A stretch of DNA of 17,122 nt, taken from assembly GCA_033720735.1 (NCBI GenBank), contig JAWWBX010000069.1, positions 1 through 17,122 of the forward strand, written 5' to 3'. A model generated the notes under the pieces. The model searched no databases and was not told where the DNA came from. It saw only the letters and a program-made list of their open reading frames with translations. The position numbers and the translations under genes were made by a program. This document shows positions 1 through 6,903 of this stretch, piece by piece. The first letter of the stretch is position 1. Each line of letters begins with the position of its first letter. The DNA is from B8-G4 sp033720735. GTDB taxonomy: Bacteria > Bacteroidota > Bacteroidia > Chitinophagales > Saprospiraceae.

Positions 1-905
1 ATGTGGTGGGGTCGACGTCGCTCATGTACGAAGCCGAGCAGGTGCGCATCTACGACGAAGTGTTTGCGCGGCTCGGACTCCCGGTGACCATCCGTGTCAA
101 CCACCGCAAAGTGCTGGCGGGCCTCGGCCAGGTATGTGGAATCGGTGACCAGCTGACTGCCATGACGATCGCTATTGACAAACTGGACAAGATCGGTCCG
201 GAGAAAGTCCGTGAGGAAATGCTGGGACGCGGTATCTCCGCTGCCAGCGCACAGCAAGTCCTTACCCTGCTGGAGAACAGTGATTTATCTGCGTTGCCTG
301 AATTGCTCGCTGGATCTCAGACGGGACTGGAGGGCGCTGAGGACCTGTCCGGAGTCTTTACACTCATGGAAGCGCGCCCACTCACCAATCGATGTGTCTT
401 CGACATCCGTCTGGCCCGTGGCCTGGACTATTATACCGGTTGCATTTTCGAGGTGGATCTGGATCTGCCGGAGGTGCAGATGGGCAGCCTGGGCGGTGGC
501 GGGCGCTATGATGACCTCACCGGGATGTTTGGCATGCCCGATCTGCCCGGGGTGGGCGTGTCGTTCGGTGCCGCGAGGATCTACGACGTGCTGGAGCAAC
601 TGGGCAAGTTTCCGGAGACCCTGGAGCTGGCGCCGCGTGTGCTGTTTATCGCGTTCGACCATAAGACCTTTCAACTGGCCTTCGAGGCGCTCACCGACGT
701 GCGGGCAGCCGGCATCCGGGCAGATCAGTATCCGGAACCCACAAAATTGAAGAAGCAAATGCGCTATGCTGACGCCATCGGCGTACCATATGTGGCGTTG
801 TGCGGTGAGGAGGAAGCAAATCGCGGTGGATTCACGTTGAAAGACATGCAGAGCGGACAACAAGAGTTTTGTACAGTTCCGGAACTGATTGACCGCATCA
901 GATAG
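1..905 (+). CDS. hisS: Histidyl-tRNA synthetase, C-terminal ~300 residues (5' end outside window)
   Basis: Class II aminoacyl-tRNA synthetase that charges tRNA-His in the cytoplasm. The reading frame is already open at the window edge: the first visible residues (VVGSTSL after a partial codon) continue the conserved HisRS catalytic core, so the GTG at position 3 is not a start. Visible hallmarks, in fragment numbering, are the HisRS-specific RGLDYYTG at 139-146, the glycine-rich GGGGRYDDL at 164-172 and class II motif 3 (GVGVSFGAARI, 183-193). A C-terminal anticodon-binding domain follows (about 210-300) with YPEPTKLKKQMRYAD. The family is about 450 residues, so roughly two thirds is present. 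It ends in TAG; no clear terminator hairpin is visible before the next gene's promoter. Confidence 0.97.
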   Translation, partial: VVGSTSLMYEAEQVRIYDEVFARLGLPVTIRVNHRKVLAGLGQVCGIGDQLTAMTIAIDKLDKIGPEKVREEMLGRGISAASAQQVLTLLENSDLSALPELLAGSQTGLEGAEDLSGVFTLMEARPLTNRCVFDIRLARGLDYYTGCIFEVDLDLPEVQMGSLGGGGRYDDLTGMFGMPDLPGVGVSFGAARIYDVLEQLGKFPETLELAPRVLFIAFDHKTFQLAFEALTDVRAAGIRADQYPEPTKLKKQMRYADAIGVPYVALCGEEEANRGGFTLKDMQSGQQEFCTVPELIDRIR

Positions 906-976
906 TTTATTCCTTCCTAAAACTCCCCGGATAAAATGTTGGCATTGAATTTGAGGCTGTTATGCATTATAAAGGA

Positions 977-1005
977 TTGTAATGTCAAAAAACTTCGTAG
1001 TTTTG
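977..1005 (+). promoter_or_regulatory. Candidate Bacteroidota-type promoter of the lytic transglycosylase gene
   Basis: TTG at 977-979 and TAGTTTTG at 998-1005 fit the phylum's -33/-7 pattern (TTG, 17-23 nt, TAnnTTTG) with an 18 nt spacer. A second perfect -7-like box, TAATTTTG at 1031-1038, has only a 14 nt spacer to the nearest TTTG, so it is less likely. Initiation from the first box would give a leader of about 70 nt. Confidence 0.45.
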
Positions 1006-1080
1006 TCGACCTTTTGTGATCGCGGTAAAATAATTTTGCGCTTTGCGCATTATAGGTTACCGCAATCTTAATTGTGCACC

Positions 1081-2478
1081 ATGAACATATTGAAGTCGAT
1101 CCCCGTCGGCCTGTTGTACTGTGCTCTCCTTTCACCAACAGGCTCCCTCCAGGCCTCTGAGTCCGGGCACCGGTATTCCATCGATGAGATGGAAGACCGG
1201 ATCAAGACCGGGATTGAGTCGTCCGTACAGATCGTTAGACCGACGTATGACGCGCGCGTCCGCTCGTACCTGCGGATGTATATCGAGTTGAGTCCGCAGC
1301 AAACCGAGATCATGATGGGGCGTGCGGACCTCTATTTCGATCTCTTTGAGACCTATCTTGACAAATACAACATGCCCCGGGACCTCAAGTACCTGGCGGT
1401 TGTCGAGTCGGCGCTCAAACCGGGTGCCACATCGCATTCGGGCGCCGGCGGTATCTGGCAATTTATGCGTGCTACCGGCCGTGAATACGGTCTGCGCATC
1501 ACCCAGTACATTGATGAACGGCGCGATCCGGAGAAATCCACGGACGCCGCGGTGCGCTATCTCCAAAAACTGTACGAGCGGTTTGGCTCATGGGAACTGG
1601 CGATGGCCGCCTATAATGCCGGTCCTGGCCGGGTGAGCAGTGCGATCCGTCGCAGCGGCACCACCGACTACTGGAAGCTCAGCCGCTATCTCCCGCGGGA
1701 AACGCGTGCCTACGTGCCGGGGTTCATTGCCGTCAACTACCTCTTCAATCACTACGCCGCGCACAACCTGCAACCGCAGTCACCTGATCCCGATCTGTTG
1801 CATACGGCTGAAATGCCGGTGTTCGACGGTATCAGTCTGGCAGAAGTGAGCAAGGTGACTGGCGTACCGTACCGCACGATCAAGTGGCTCAATCCTGTTT
1901 ATGCCCGAAACTGGATCCCGCGCTCTACAGCCGGATACCCCTTGCGGCTTCCTGAGTATGCGATTGGGGTCATGGAGGAATTTCTGGGATATCCCAACGA
2001 GGAAGTCTCCCACCCGGTGGCGGACACAGATGAGCCGTTTGAAGAAATCCGCCGTACGATCCTGCACGAGGTCAACGAGACCGATGATCTGTACACCATC
2101 GCGCGCACCTACGAATGTGCTGTGCGCGAATTGATGCAGTGGAACGGGCTGAAGACCGCGCAAATCACACCAGGGTCAGATTTGACCATCCATTTGGTTG
2201 AGCGTATTCCGGTGCGCCCGAGTCTCGAAGAACGGCTGGTGACACCGGTAGAGCAATTGGCTCCGGTCACCACCCCGCCGCTCACGGTACCCGATCGTCA
2301 GGTACCAGTGATGACGGCGGAGTCGTTGCTGACGAGTGCGATGTTGCACCAGGATCCCGTGCTGTCACGTCGCAGAATGCGCGTACGTGATGCGATCCGT
2401 GCCGAACGCCGCAACGCCCAGCTAAAAGACCGCGGGCATCTTGTTTCGCCGCCTGTTTCTGCGATCCGCTTTAAGTAA
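1081..2478 (+). CDS. mltD: MltD-like membrane-bound/periplasmic lytic transglycosylase with two LysM domains
   Basis: Peptidoglycan hydrolase of the SLT (goose-lysozyme-like) superfamily, expected to cleave the MurNAc-GlcNAc bond with formation of 1,6-anhydroMurNAc in the periplasm. I chose the ATG at 1081 (465 aa) because it begins a good signal peptide (MNILKSIPVGLLYCALLS, cleavage near QA at 24-25); an in-frame TTG three codons upstream adds nothing. The SLT domain spans about 95-195: catalytic Glu109 in VVESAL, then GAGGIWQFM at 121-129 and AAYNAGPG at 176-183, the standard motifs. Two degenerate LysM peptidoglycan-binding repeats follow at about 245-292 and 327-373. A variable Arg-rich tail of roughly 90 residues has no recognised domain. 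The symbol reflects domain architecture, not proven orthology to E. coli MltD. Confidence 0.9.
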   Translation: MNILKSIPVGLLYCALLSPTGSLQASESGHRYSIDEMEDRIKTGIESSVQIVRPTYDARVRSYLRMYIELSPQQTEIMMGRADLYFDLFETYLDKYNMPRDLKYLAVVESALKPGATSHSGAGGIWQFMRATGREYGLRITQYIDERRDPEKSTDAAVRYLQKLYERFGSWELAMAAYNAGPGRVSSAIRRSGTTDYWKLSRYLPRETRAYVPGFIAVNYLFNHYAAHNLQPQSPDPDLLHTAEMPVFDGISLAEVSKVTGVPYRTIKWLNPVYARNWIPRSTAGYPLRLPEYAIGVMEEFLGYPNEEVSHPVADTDEPFEEIRRTILHEVNETDDLYTIARTYECAVRELMQWNGLKTAQITPGSDLTIHLVERIPVRPSLEERLVTPVEQLAPVTTPPLTVPDRQVPVMTAESLLTSAMLHQDPVLSRRRMRVRDAIRAERRNAQLKDRGHLVSPPVSAIRFK

Positions 2479-2550
2479 TCCTGTCTTGTTCGCTGCGGAA
2501 GATAAGCCCGTCATACAACAGGCTGTTATTGGTGCAGGCATCGACAAATA

Positions 2551-2580
2551 AAGCGGATCAGCCTGATGACTGATCCGCTT
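2551..2580. terminator. Perfect 11-bp hairpin between convergent mltD-like and hsp20 genes
   Basis: AAGCGGATCAG (2551-2561) and CTGATCCGCTT (2570-2580) are exact reverse complements around an 8-nt loop. On the minus strand the stem is followed by TATTTGT, a modest U-tract, so it most plausibly terminates the hsp20 operon. On the plus strand there is no U-tract, so use by the transglycosylase transcript is less certain. Confidence 0.65.
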
Positions 2581-2630
2581 CCATGAAAAACCCAAACTCC
2601 GTTTTCGTTCAGGCGAGGACCGACCGGCAA

Positions 2631-3071
2631 TTAGCCGATCTCGATGGTCCGTCCTTTCTCTTCTTTTACGATCTCGGCTTTCTTGGGCAGTGAGAGCCTC
2701 AGAACACCGTTTTCGTAGCGTGCCTCGATGGCATCCTTGTCGATGGTCTCGGGCAGGTAGAAACTGCGCTGGAAGGAGGCGTAGTTGAATTCACGACGGG
2801 TGAATTTGTCCTCGTTCACTTCTTCCTTGGCCTCTTTCCTGGCCGAGATGGTCAGGCGGTCCTTCTCCACTGAGATGTCAAAGTCCTCTTTGGCCAATCC
2901 CGGCGCAGCGACTTCAAGCCCGTAGCCGTTGTCGGTTTCCACGACGTTGACCGAGGGCATGTTCATCACAAAGTCGGATCCCACGAAGTCCGAAATGCTT
3001 CTGTTGAAGAAGTTGTCGAACATATTGGAGAAGGTGCGTGGCATCATCGGATCGAATTTAATCAGGTTCAT
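2631..3071 (-). CDS. Small heat-shock protein, Hsp20/alpha-crystallin family (first paralogue)
   Basis: ATP-independent holdase chaperone that would bind unfolding proteins in the cytoplasm. The 146-residue length is normal. The alpha-crystallin domain runs from about residue 38 (MPSVNVVE) to 131, containing VAAPGLAKEDFDISV, the KFTRREFNY segment and the family signature ENGVLRLSLPK at 120-130. The C-terminal IEI at 143-145 is the I-x-I motif that docks neighbouring subunits in sHSP oligomers. The N-terminal arm is Phe/Met-rich (FSNMFDNFF), as usual. It lies 35 nt downstream of a second sHSP gene on the same strand, so they are probably co-transcribed, ending at the hairpin at 2551-2580. Confidence 0.95.
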   Translation of the reverse strand: MNLIKFDPMMPRTFSNMFDNFFNRSISDFVGSDFVMNMPSVNVVETDNGYGLEVAAPGLAKEDFDISVEKDRLTISARKEAKEEVNEDKFTRREFNYASFQRSFYLPETIDKDAIEARYENGVLRLSLPKKAEIVKEEKGRTIEIG

Positions 3072-3106
3072 GGCTTGTATTTTTTTGGTTAAGAATCTGG
3101 TTTCCG

Positions 3107-3535
3107 CTACTTGACTGAGATCCTCGTCCGCAACTCTTCAGGGTCGCGTTTCGGCAGTCGCACGATCAGGATACCCTGCTCGTACAGCGCCGTGACCTTG
3201 TCACCATCGATCTGATCTCCCACCTTGAAGGAGCGTTTGAACTGTGTGTAATCAAACTCACGCCGTGTGAATTTACCCTCCGGGCGAGGCGCATCGGCAG
3301 TGATCGTCAGCACCCCCTCCTGCAGCTGGATGGCAAATGCATCCTTCTGAAGGCCTGGTGCAGCCACCTGGATCTCAAAGGCCGTTTCCCCCTCAACAAT
3401 GTTGACGGAGGGCCTGGTGTAGACAAATTCCCGGTCAGCAATGTCTGACAGACTTGCGTTGGCCAGGTCGTTGACAAACTTCCGCAAAGGCGGGTTCATC
3501 GTATCCCGTGGTGATGTTGCATGTTTGAATCTCAT
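3107..3535 (-). CDS. Small heat-shock protein, Hsp20/alpha-crystallin family (second paralogue)
   Basis: A 142-residue sHSP, first gene of the tandem pair. The alpha-crystallin domain begins near PSVNIVE (42-48) and includes VAAPGLQKDAFAIQL, KFTRREFDYTQFKRSF and GILIVRLPKR at 121-130, where Ile replaces the usual Val of the GVL signature. The tail RISVK supplies an I-x-V version of the I-x-I motif. It differs clearly from its neighbour (shorter central loop, more polar N-terminal arm), so the pair is an old duplication, perhaps forming mixed oligomers. I kept the ATG at 3535 because the N-terminal arm then has the same length as in the paralogue; an internal ATG at 3499 would remove 12 residues. 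Confidence 0.93.
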   Translation of the reverse strand: MRFKHATSPRDTMNPPLRKFVNDLANASLSDIADREFVYTRPSVNIVEGETAFEIQVAAPGLQKDAFAIQLQEGVLTITADAPRPEGKFTRREFDYTQFKRSFKVGDQIDGDKVTALYEQGILIVRLPKRDPEELRTRISVK

Positions 3536-3598
3536 GGCATTTCATTTTTCTACTTATTCCTGATCAAATCACATTCCACCAGCAATTTGATGCCAAAA

Positions 3599-3636
3599 CG
3601 GCCTCATGGCACCTTTGTCGCACGCCATAATGGCAC
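3599..3636. repeat. Pair of 14-nt direct repeats upstream of the hsp20 operon
   Basis: CGGCCTCATGGCAC (3599-3612) and CGCCATAATGGCAC (3623-3636) match at 11 of 14 positions and are 24 nt apart start to start; the second contains the near-palindrome GCCATAATGGC. They lie about 65-100 nt upstream of the hsp20 start, a plausible regulator-binding position. The rest of the 279-nt intergenic region (3536-3814) holds only the terminator at 3762-3794. Confidence 0.3.
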
Positions 3637-3761
3637 TCATCGACTCCCTCGCATGTCATTGTGGCCGAATTTGTGCACAGTGCATCTGTTATACGAAGAC
3701 GCGTGGTCCTCGAGGCCTGGCACGGAAGGAGATGCGAGATCGCGTATTTCGGGCACAAGAA

Positions 3762-3794
3762 AAGCCCCACCTGCAAGCGGGGCTTCTTGTTTTT
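3762..3794. terminator. GC-rich intrinsic terminator downstream of the tandem TonB-C gene
   Basis: AAGCCCC (3762-3768) pairs with GGGGCTT (3779-3785) across a 10-nt loop. On the minus strand it lies about 30 nt beyond the TonB-C stop codon and is followed by TTCTTGTG. On the plus strand it is followed by CTTGTTTTT, so it can work in both directions. It probably marks the 3' end of the blaI-M56-TonB-C transcription unit. Confidence 0.8.
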
Positions 3795-3814
3795 GCGATG
3801 TTGAATGGAGTGAT

Positions 3815-4621
3815 CTATCCCTTGCCCATCATAAACCGGACGGGCAGAGCCATTTGGACCTTGACGGTTTTGCCCTGGTGCTTGCCAGGTGACCAGGCCG
3901 GCATACTGCCAAGGATACGCAATGCTTCTGCATCGCACTCCTTACTCAGGCTCTGTGTCACAATAGCATTGGTCACCCGGCCTTCACGATCGATCACAAA
4001 CTCAGTGATCACTGTCCCTTCCACGCCGGCTTCCTTGGCCTCTTTCGGATACTTGAGATTGTCGATCATAAAGCGCGTCAGCTTTTCAAACGTACAGGTC
4101 GACGCCTCCTGCCCTTCCTTGTCTTCACACCCCGCAAATGTCGGCATCTGATCAACCACCTTGAATACGTCGGGTTCGGGCTTGGCTTCTTCCTTCTCTT
4201 CGGGTAGTTTGAACATGACCGGTACATTCATCCGCACACTCACCTTTTCCCCTTTGTTCATTCCGGCCACCCAGTGCTTGTTCATTTTCTTGACCGCTTT
4301 TAGCGCGGCTTCCCCCATGCCATAGCCCGGATCTTCCACAACCTGCACGTCATCCAGGCCGCCTTTGGCGGTCACAACAAACGAGACGATGGCGTGGCCT
4401 TCCTTGCCGGCAGTCTTTGCCTCCTCGGGATACCTGAGGTTGTCCGCGAGCAGGGATTTGAGCTTTTGTTGCGTGCAATTGTGCCGCTCCTGCAGGTCAG
4501 CGATGTCCTCACACCCCTTGAGGGTGGGCATCTCCTGCGCGACGGGATAGATCTTGTCTTGCGCCATCACCGACCCGCAACACAGGAAGGTGATGAGCAG
4601 CATGCAAACAGTGTTGTTCAT
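3815..4621 (-). CDS. Exported protein made of two TonB C-terminal domains with Cys-containing N-terminal extensions
   Basis: A 268-residue protein with a signal peptide (MNNTVCMLLITFLCCGSVMA, cleavage before QDK) and no other membrane segment, so it should be free in the periplasm. Two homologous modules follow, at about 24-140 and 152-266. Each starts with a V..xMPTxxGCE segment, has a second Cys before a KL pair (C37/C49 and C165/C176), then NLxYPxEAKxAG.EG, the start of a TonB C-terminal fold, and ends in a strand such as MNVPVMFKL. An acidic/Lys-rich linker (about 140-151) joins them. It lacks the N-terminal anchor and Pro-rich spacer of a real TonB, so it is unlikely to energise outer-membrane transport itself. 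The upstream M56 protein contains the same two-module arrangement, implying shared ancestry and a possible partner or decoy role. Confidence 0.88.
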   Translation of the reverse strand: MNNTVCMLLITFLCCGSVMAQDKIYPVAQEMPTLKGCEDIADLQERHNCTQQKLKSLLADNLRYPEEAKTAGKEGHAIVSFVVTAKGGLDDVQVVEDPGYGMGEAALKAVKKMNKHWVAGMNKGEKVSVRMNVPVMFKLPEEKEEAKPEPDVFKVVDQMPTFAGCEDKEGQEASTCTFEKLTRFMIDNLKYPKEAKEAGVEGTVITEFVIDREGRVTNAIVTQSLSKECDAEALRILGSMPAWSPGKHQGKTVKVQMALPVRFMMGKG

Positions 4622-4657
4622 GGTTTCAGTCTTCTTTGTTCAGCTTCAAAACGATCG

Positions 4658-4665
4658 CAAAAGTA
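4658..4665 (-). promoter_or_regulatory. Candidate -7 element upstream of the tandem TonB-C gene
   Basis: On the minus strand, TACTTTTG is a perfect TAnnTTTG box 36 nt before the start codon. No TTG lies at the right distance; the closest is a TTA at about 21 nt. It may give the gene a secondary promoter in addition to readthrough from the M56 gene, since no terminator is visible in the 100-nt gap. Confidence 0.35.
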
Positions 4666-4721
4666 GTAATCGTGTTGCGCCGGGTCTAACGTTTGCGCGT
4701 TTCTTATCCGATTTCTGCCAT

Positions 4722-6416
4722 CTACAGCTTGAACGACACCGGCAATGTCATCTCGACACGGACGGCTTGACCGCCTTGGCGGCCCGGTGTCCATTTCTCC
4801 GACATTTCGTTCATGCTTTCCATTAGCCGAATCACTTCAACGTCGGTTCCGTAGCCGAGCGACCTGACGCTCTGGATCGAAGAGATCAGTCCGTTGGGTT
4901 CGACGACGAATTTTACGACGACACGTCCTTCAACCCCCTTGGCACGCGCCTCCTCAGGGTACTGGAGGTTTTCACCTACATACTGCATCAGCTTTTGCAG
5001 ACTGCAGTTGAATTTCTCCTGGTCGGTCCCGGCCATGTCCTCGCAACCCGGGAAGCGCGGCATCTGTTCCACGACCTTAAAGGGTTCTCCCTTGCTGTCA
5101 TACGTGCCGGCTTTGTCTTGTTTGCCGGTCTTGGGCACTTCCTTGTCGAGTTTGAAGGCTACCGGGATGGTAAACTGGACTCTGACCGCTTTCCCGCGCT
5201 GATAGCCCGGGCGCCAACGCAGGCCGTTTTCATTGATGGATTGCAACACGCGCTTGACCTCTTCACCGCAACCAGCTCCGATGTCACGCACGATGTTGAC
5301 GTTGGAGACCGAGCCGTCACGTTCGATCACAAACTGACCGACAACCCGGCCTTCTACTCCGGCTTGCGCAGCGGCTTCCGGATACTGGAGATTGGTATAG
5401 ATGTATTCAAGAAGTTTCTTCTGTGCACAATTGGAGCGATCCTCCCTGGACAGTTCCAACTCCTCACAGCCCGGGAACCTGGGCATCTCTTCAACGACTT
5501 TAAACAGCTCCTGAGGTACGGTGTCTAATACCGATACGGACTCGTCTGAACTGACGGCAGGGCCGGACGCACGAAACGAAAACAGCAGGACCGAGACTGC
5601 AATCAGAGGAAGCGCGAGGAGGTACTTCCACTTCCTCAACCGGTGTGATGGTTCTTTCATCATCATGGCAATACGTGATTTGAGTTGTGATTGATAAAAT
5701 TGATGAGTGAGTGCCAGCCGCAGTCCGGAATGCGTCTGAGCGATCAGGAGATTGGCATAATCGACACGCCGCTCCCGTGTGACAATATTGTCGGCTAAAT
5801 ATTCATGTGTGGCCCGGATCGCCCGCCGGTAGAGATAGACGAAGGGCGACAGCCAGAAGACCGCGCAGAGCATCTCCACCAACAACACATCCAGGCTGTG
5901 GCGGCCGCGCACGTGCTGCAACTCGTGCTCAATGACATGTGCAAACAATCCGTCGTCGCGCAATGTCTCGTCGGATACAAACACGGCGCGGAAGAAGGAG
6001 AAGGGCGCTGCCGCGCGCGGATGAACGACCAGAACAGCTCCCGGCAGGGCACGACGCTCGCCGGTCCGCCACATGCGATAGATCGCATAGACATCCCGTA
6101 GCACGCGGAGCAACAGCAGTCCGGCGATTGCCGCGTACACGGTCGCTCCGATCCGGAGCCAATCCAGACCGCCCGCCGTCGACGTCGGAGCTGACAGAGC
6201 GCTCAGCTCGTTCAATTCGATGACCGGCAAGGTCAGCAGAACAGGATCGGTGACCTGGATCCACCGCGGCAGGAACGGTACGGTCGCACTGACGAGCAGC
6301 GCCAGTAGCAGGTACCCCCGGTTGAACCCGAAAAACGTCTCATTCCTGAACCAGAAATGATAGGGCAGATACAACACTGCCATGCACAGAGTGGCTTGCA
6401 ACAGATAATCCCACAT
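4722..6416 (-). CDS. M56 (BlaR1/MecR1-like) membrane metalloprotease fused to two TonB C-terminal domains
   Basis: Likely a signal-transducing zinc protease of the inner membrane that inactivates the adjacent BlaI repressor on sensing an envelope signal. The 564 residues show hydrophobic segments at about 4-21, 33-50, 88-108 and 176-195, the zinc motif HELQH (164-168) and HEYLAD (204-209), whose Glu205 is the expected third ligand. A last membrane span lies near 264-282. The periplasmic part is not a penicillin-binding domain as in BlaR1, but two TonB-C modules (about 304-423 and 445-564), each with MPRFPGCE and a second Cys (C317/C330 and C458/C471). The start codon overlaps the blaI stop as TAATG, implying translational coupling. 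The ligand is unknown; a beta-lactam sensor is not implied, as no transpeptidase domain is present. Confidence 0.92.
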   Translation of the reverse strand: MWDYLLQATLCMAVLYLPYHFWFRNETFFGFNRGYLLLALLVSATVPFLPRWIQVTDPVLLTLPVIELNELSALSAPTSTAGGLDWLRIGATVYAAIAGLLLLRVLRDVYAIYRMWRTGERRALPGAVLVVHPRAAAPFSFFRAVFVSDETLRDDGLFAHVIEHELQHVRGRHSLDVLLVEMLCAVFWLSPFVYLYRRAIRATHEYLADNIVTRERRVDYANLLIAQTHSGLRLALTHQFYQSQLKSRIAMMMKEPSHRLRKWKYLLALPLIAVSVLLFSFRASGPAVSSDESVSVLDTVPQELFKVVEEMPRFPGCEELELSREDRSNCAQKKLLEYIYTNLQYPEAAAQAGVEGRVVGQFVIERDGSVSNVNIVRDIGAGCGEEVKRVLQSINENGLRWRPGYQRGKAVRVQFTIPVAFKLDKEVPKTGKQDKAGTYDSKGEPFKVVEQMPRFPGCEDMAGTDQEKFNCSLQKLMQYVGENLQYPEEARAKGVEGRVVVKFVVEPNGLISSIQSVRSLGYGTDVEVIRLMESMNEMSEKWTPGRQGGQAVRVEMTLPVSFKL

Positions 6417-6778
6417 TATGATCCGCGTTTATTCAGCATTTGTCTGATCTCTTCGAGGTCGGACAGGCTGAGATCCTCTTTCTGGACCAGGAAGGACACC
6501 ATCTTGTTGACGGATCCGCCGAAATAGTCCTGGGCAAACTGCACCAGGCTTTTGCGGCTGTATTCATCCTTGGTCACCAGTGGAAAATATTCATACGTCC
6601 GGCCATAGGCCTTGTGGTCAACAAAACCCTTCTTCTCCAAGATGCGCATGATGGAGGAAATGGTGGAATGAGGCGGCTGCGGATCCGGCATCAAGGCGAT
6701 CAATTCGCTCACCATGGCCCGCCCCTTTTTCCAGAGCAGGTGCATTACCTCTTCCTCCGCTTTGGTCAATTTCTGCAT
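6416..6778 (-). CDS. BlaI/MecI/CopY-family winged-helix transcriptional repressor
   Basis: A 120-residue DNA-binding repressor, expected to dimerise on an operator and to be released when the M56 protease is activated. The start MQKLTKAEEEVMHLLW (ATG at 6778) matches the typical family N-terminus. An ATG at 6805 would add nine residues unlike the family and would overlap the -7 element, so I rejected it. The winged helix occupies about 1-70, with recognition-helix region PHSTISSIMRILEKKGFV (36-53) and wing KAYGRTYEYFPL. The C-terminal part (about 72-118) is the dimerisation region. It is immediately upstream of, and overlaps by one base, the M56 gene; this repressor-protease pairing is a well-known two-gene module. 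Autoregulation is suggested by the palindrome over the promoter. Confidence 0.93.
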   Translation of the reverse strand: MQKLTKAEEEVMHLLWKKGRAMVSELIALMPDPQPPHSTISSIMRILEKKGFVDHKAYGRTYEYFPLVTKDEYSRKSLVQFAQDYFGGSVNKMVSFLVQKEDLSLSDLEEIRQMLNKRGS

Positions 6779-6802
6779 AGTTCCTGTTTCAACGAACAAA
6801 GG

Positions 6803-6833
6803 CAAGTATATAACGTATTTTTTAGTTATGCAA
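6803..6833 (-). promoter_or_regulatory. Candidate promoter of the blaI-M56 operon
   Basis: On the minus strand, TTG (complement of 6831-6833), a 20-nt spacer and TATACTTG (complement of 6803-6810) give a 7-of-8 match to TAnnTTTG at good spacing. The implied transcript has a leader of about 20 nt before the ATG at 6778. Confidence 0.5.
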
Positions 6834-6837
6834 CTAA
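6822..6837. promoter_or_regulatory. Candidate BlaI operator: TTAGTT-N4-AACTAA palindrome
   Basis: TTAGTT (6822-6827) and AACTAA (6832-6837) are exact reverse complements around ATGC and cover the -33 element of the blaI promoter. BlaI-family repressors bind dyads in their own promoters, so the position is right, although the bases differ from the staphylococcal TACA/TGTA operator. The site also lies about 70 nt upstream of the divergent DinB-like gene. Confidence 0.45.
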
Positions 6838-6903
6838 TTTTTCAAAAAGAACAGTAATCGAGCTCCCCGCCTTACTTTCAGTTGCACAAAAGATCACGTC
6901 ATC

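Noticed and set aside
964..1054. Direct repeat GCATTATA at 964-971 and 1047-1054
   Set aside because: Only 8 bp in AT-rich DNA with no symmetry; likely chance.
1072..1080. TTG start for the lytic transglycosylase
   Set aside because: It adds only Met-Cys-Thr ahead of a good ATG-initiated signal peptide and has no supporting ribosome-binding site.
3536..3814. Possible CIRCE element or tRNA upstream of the hsp20 operon
   Set aside because: Only a lone GCACTC half-site occurs, with no GAGTGC partner at the required spacing, and no tRNA T-arm (GGTTCGAnTCC) or cloverleaf can be drawn.
4722..5500. Penicillin-binding sensor domain (true BlaR1/MecR1) in the M56 protein
   Set aside because: No SxxK/KTG transpeptidase motifs are present; the periplasmic part consists of two TonB-C modules.
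5795..6101. Open frames of about 98-99 codons on both strands inside the M56 gene
   Set aside because: They lie wholly within a well-supported protease coding region; their translations are Arg/Cys/Ser-rich and low in family-like features, as expected of GC-rich shadow frames.
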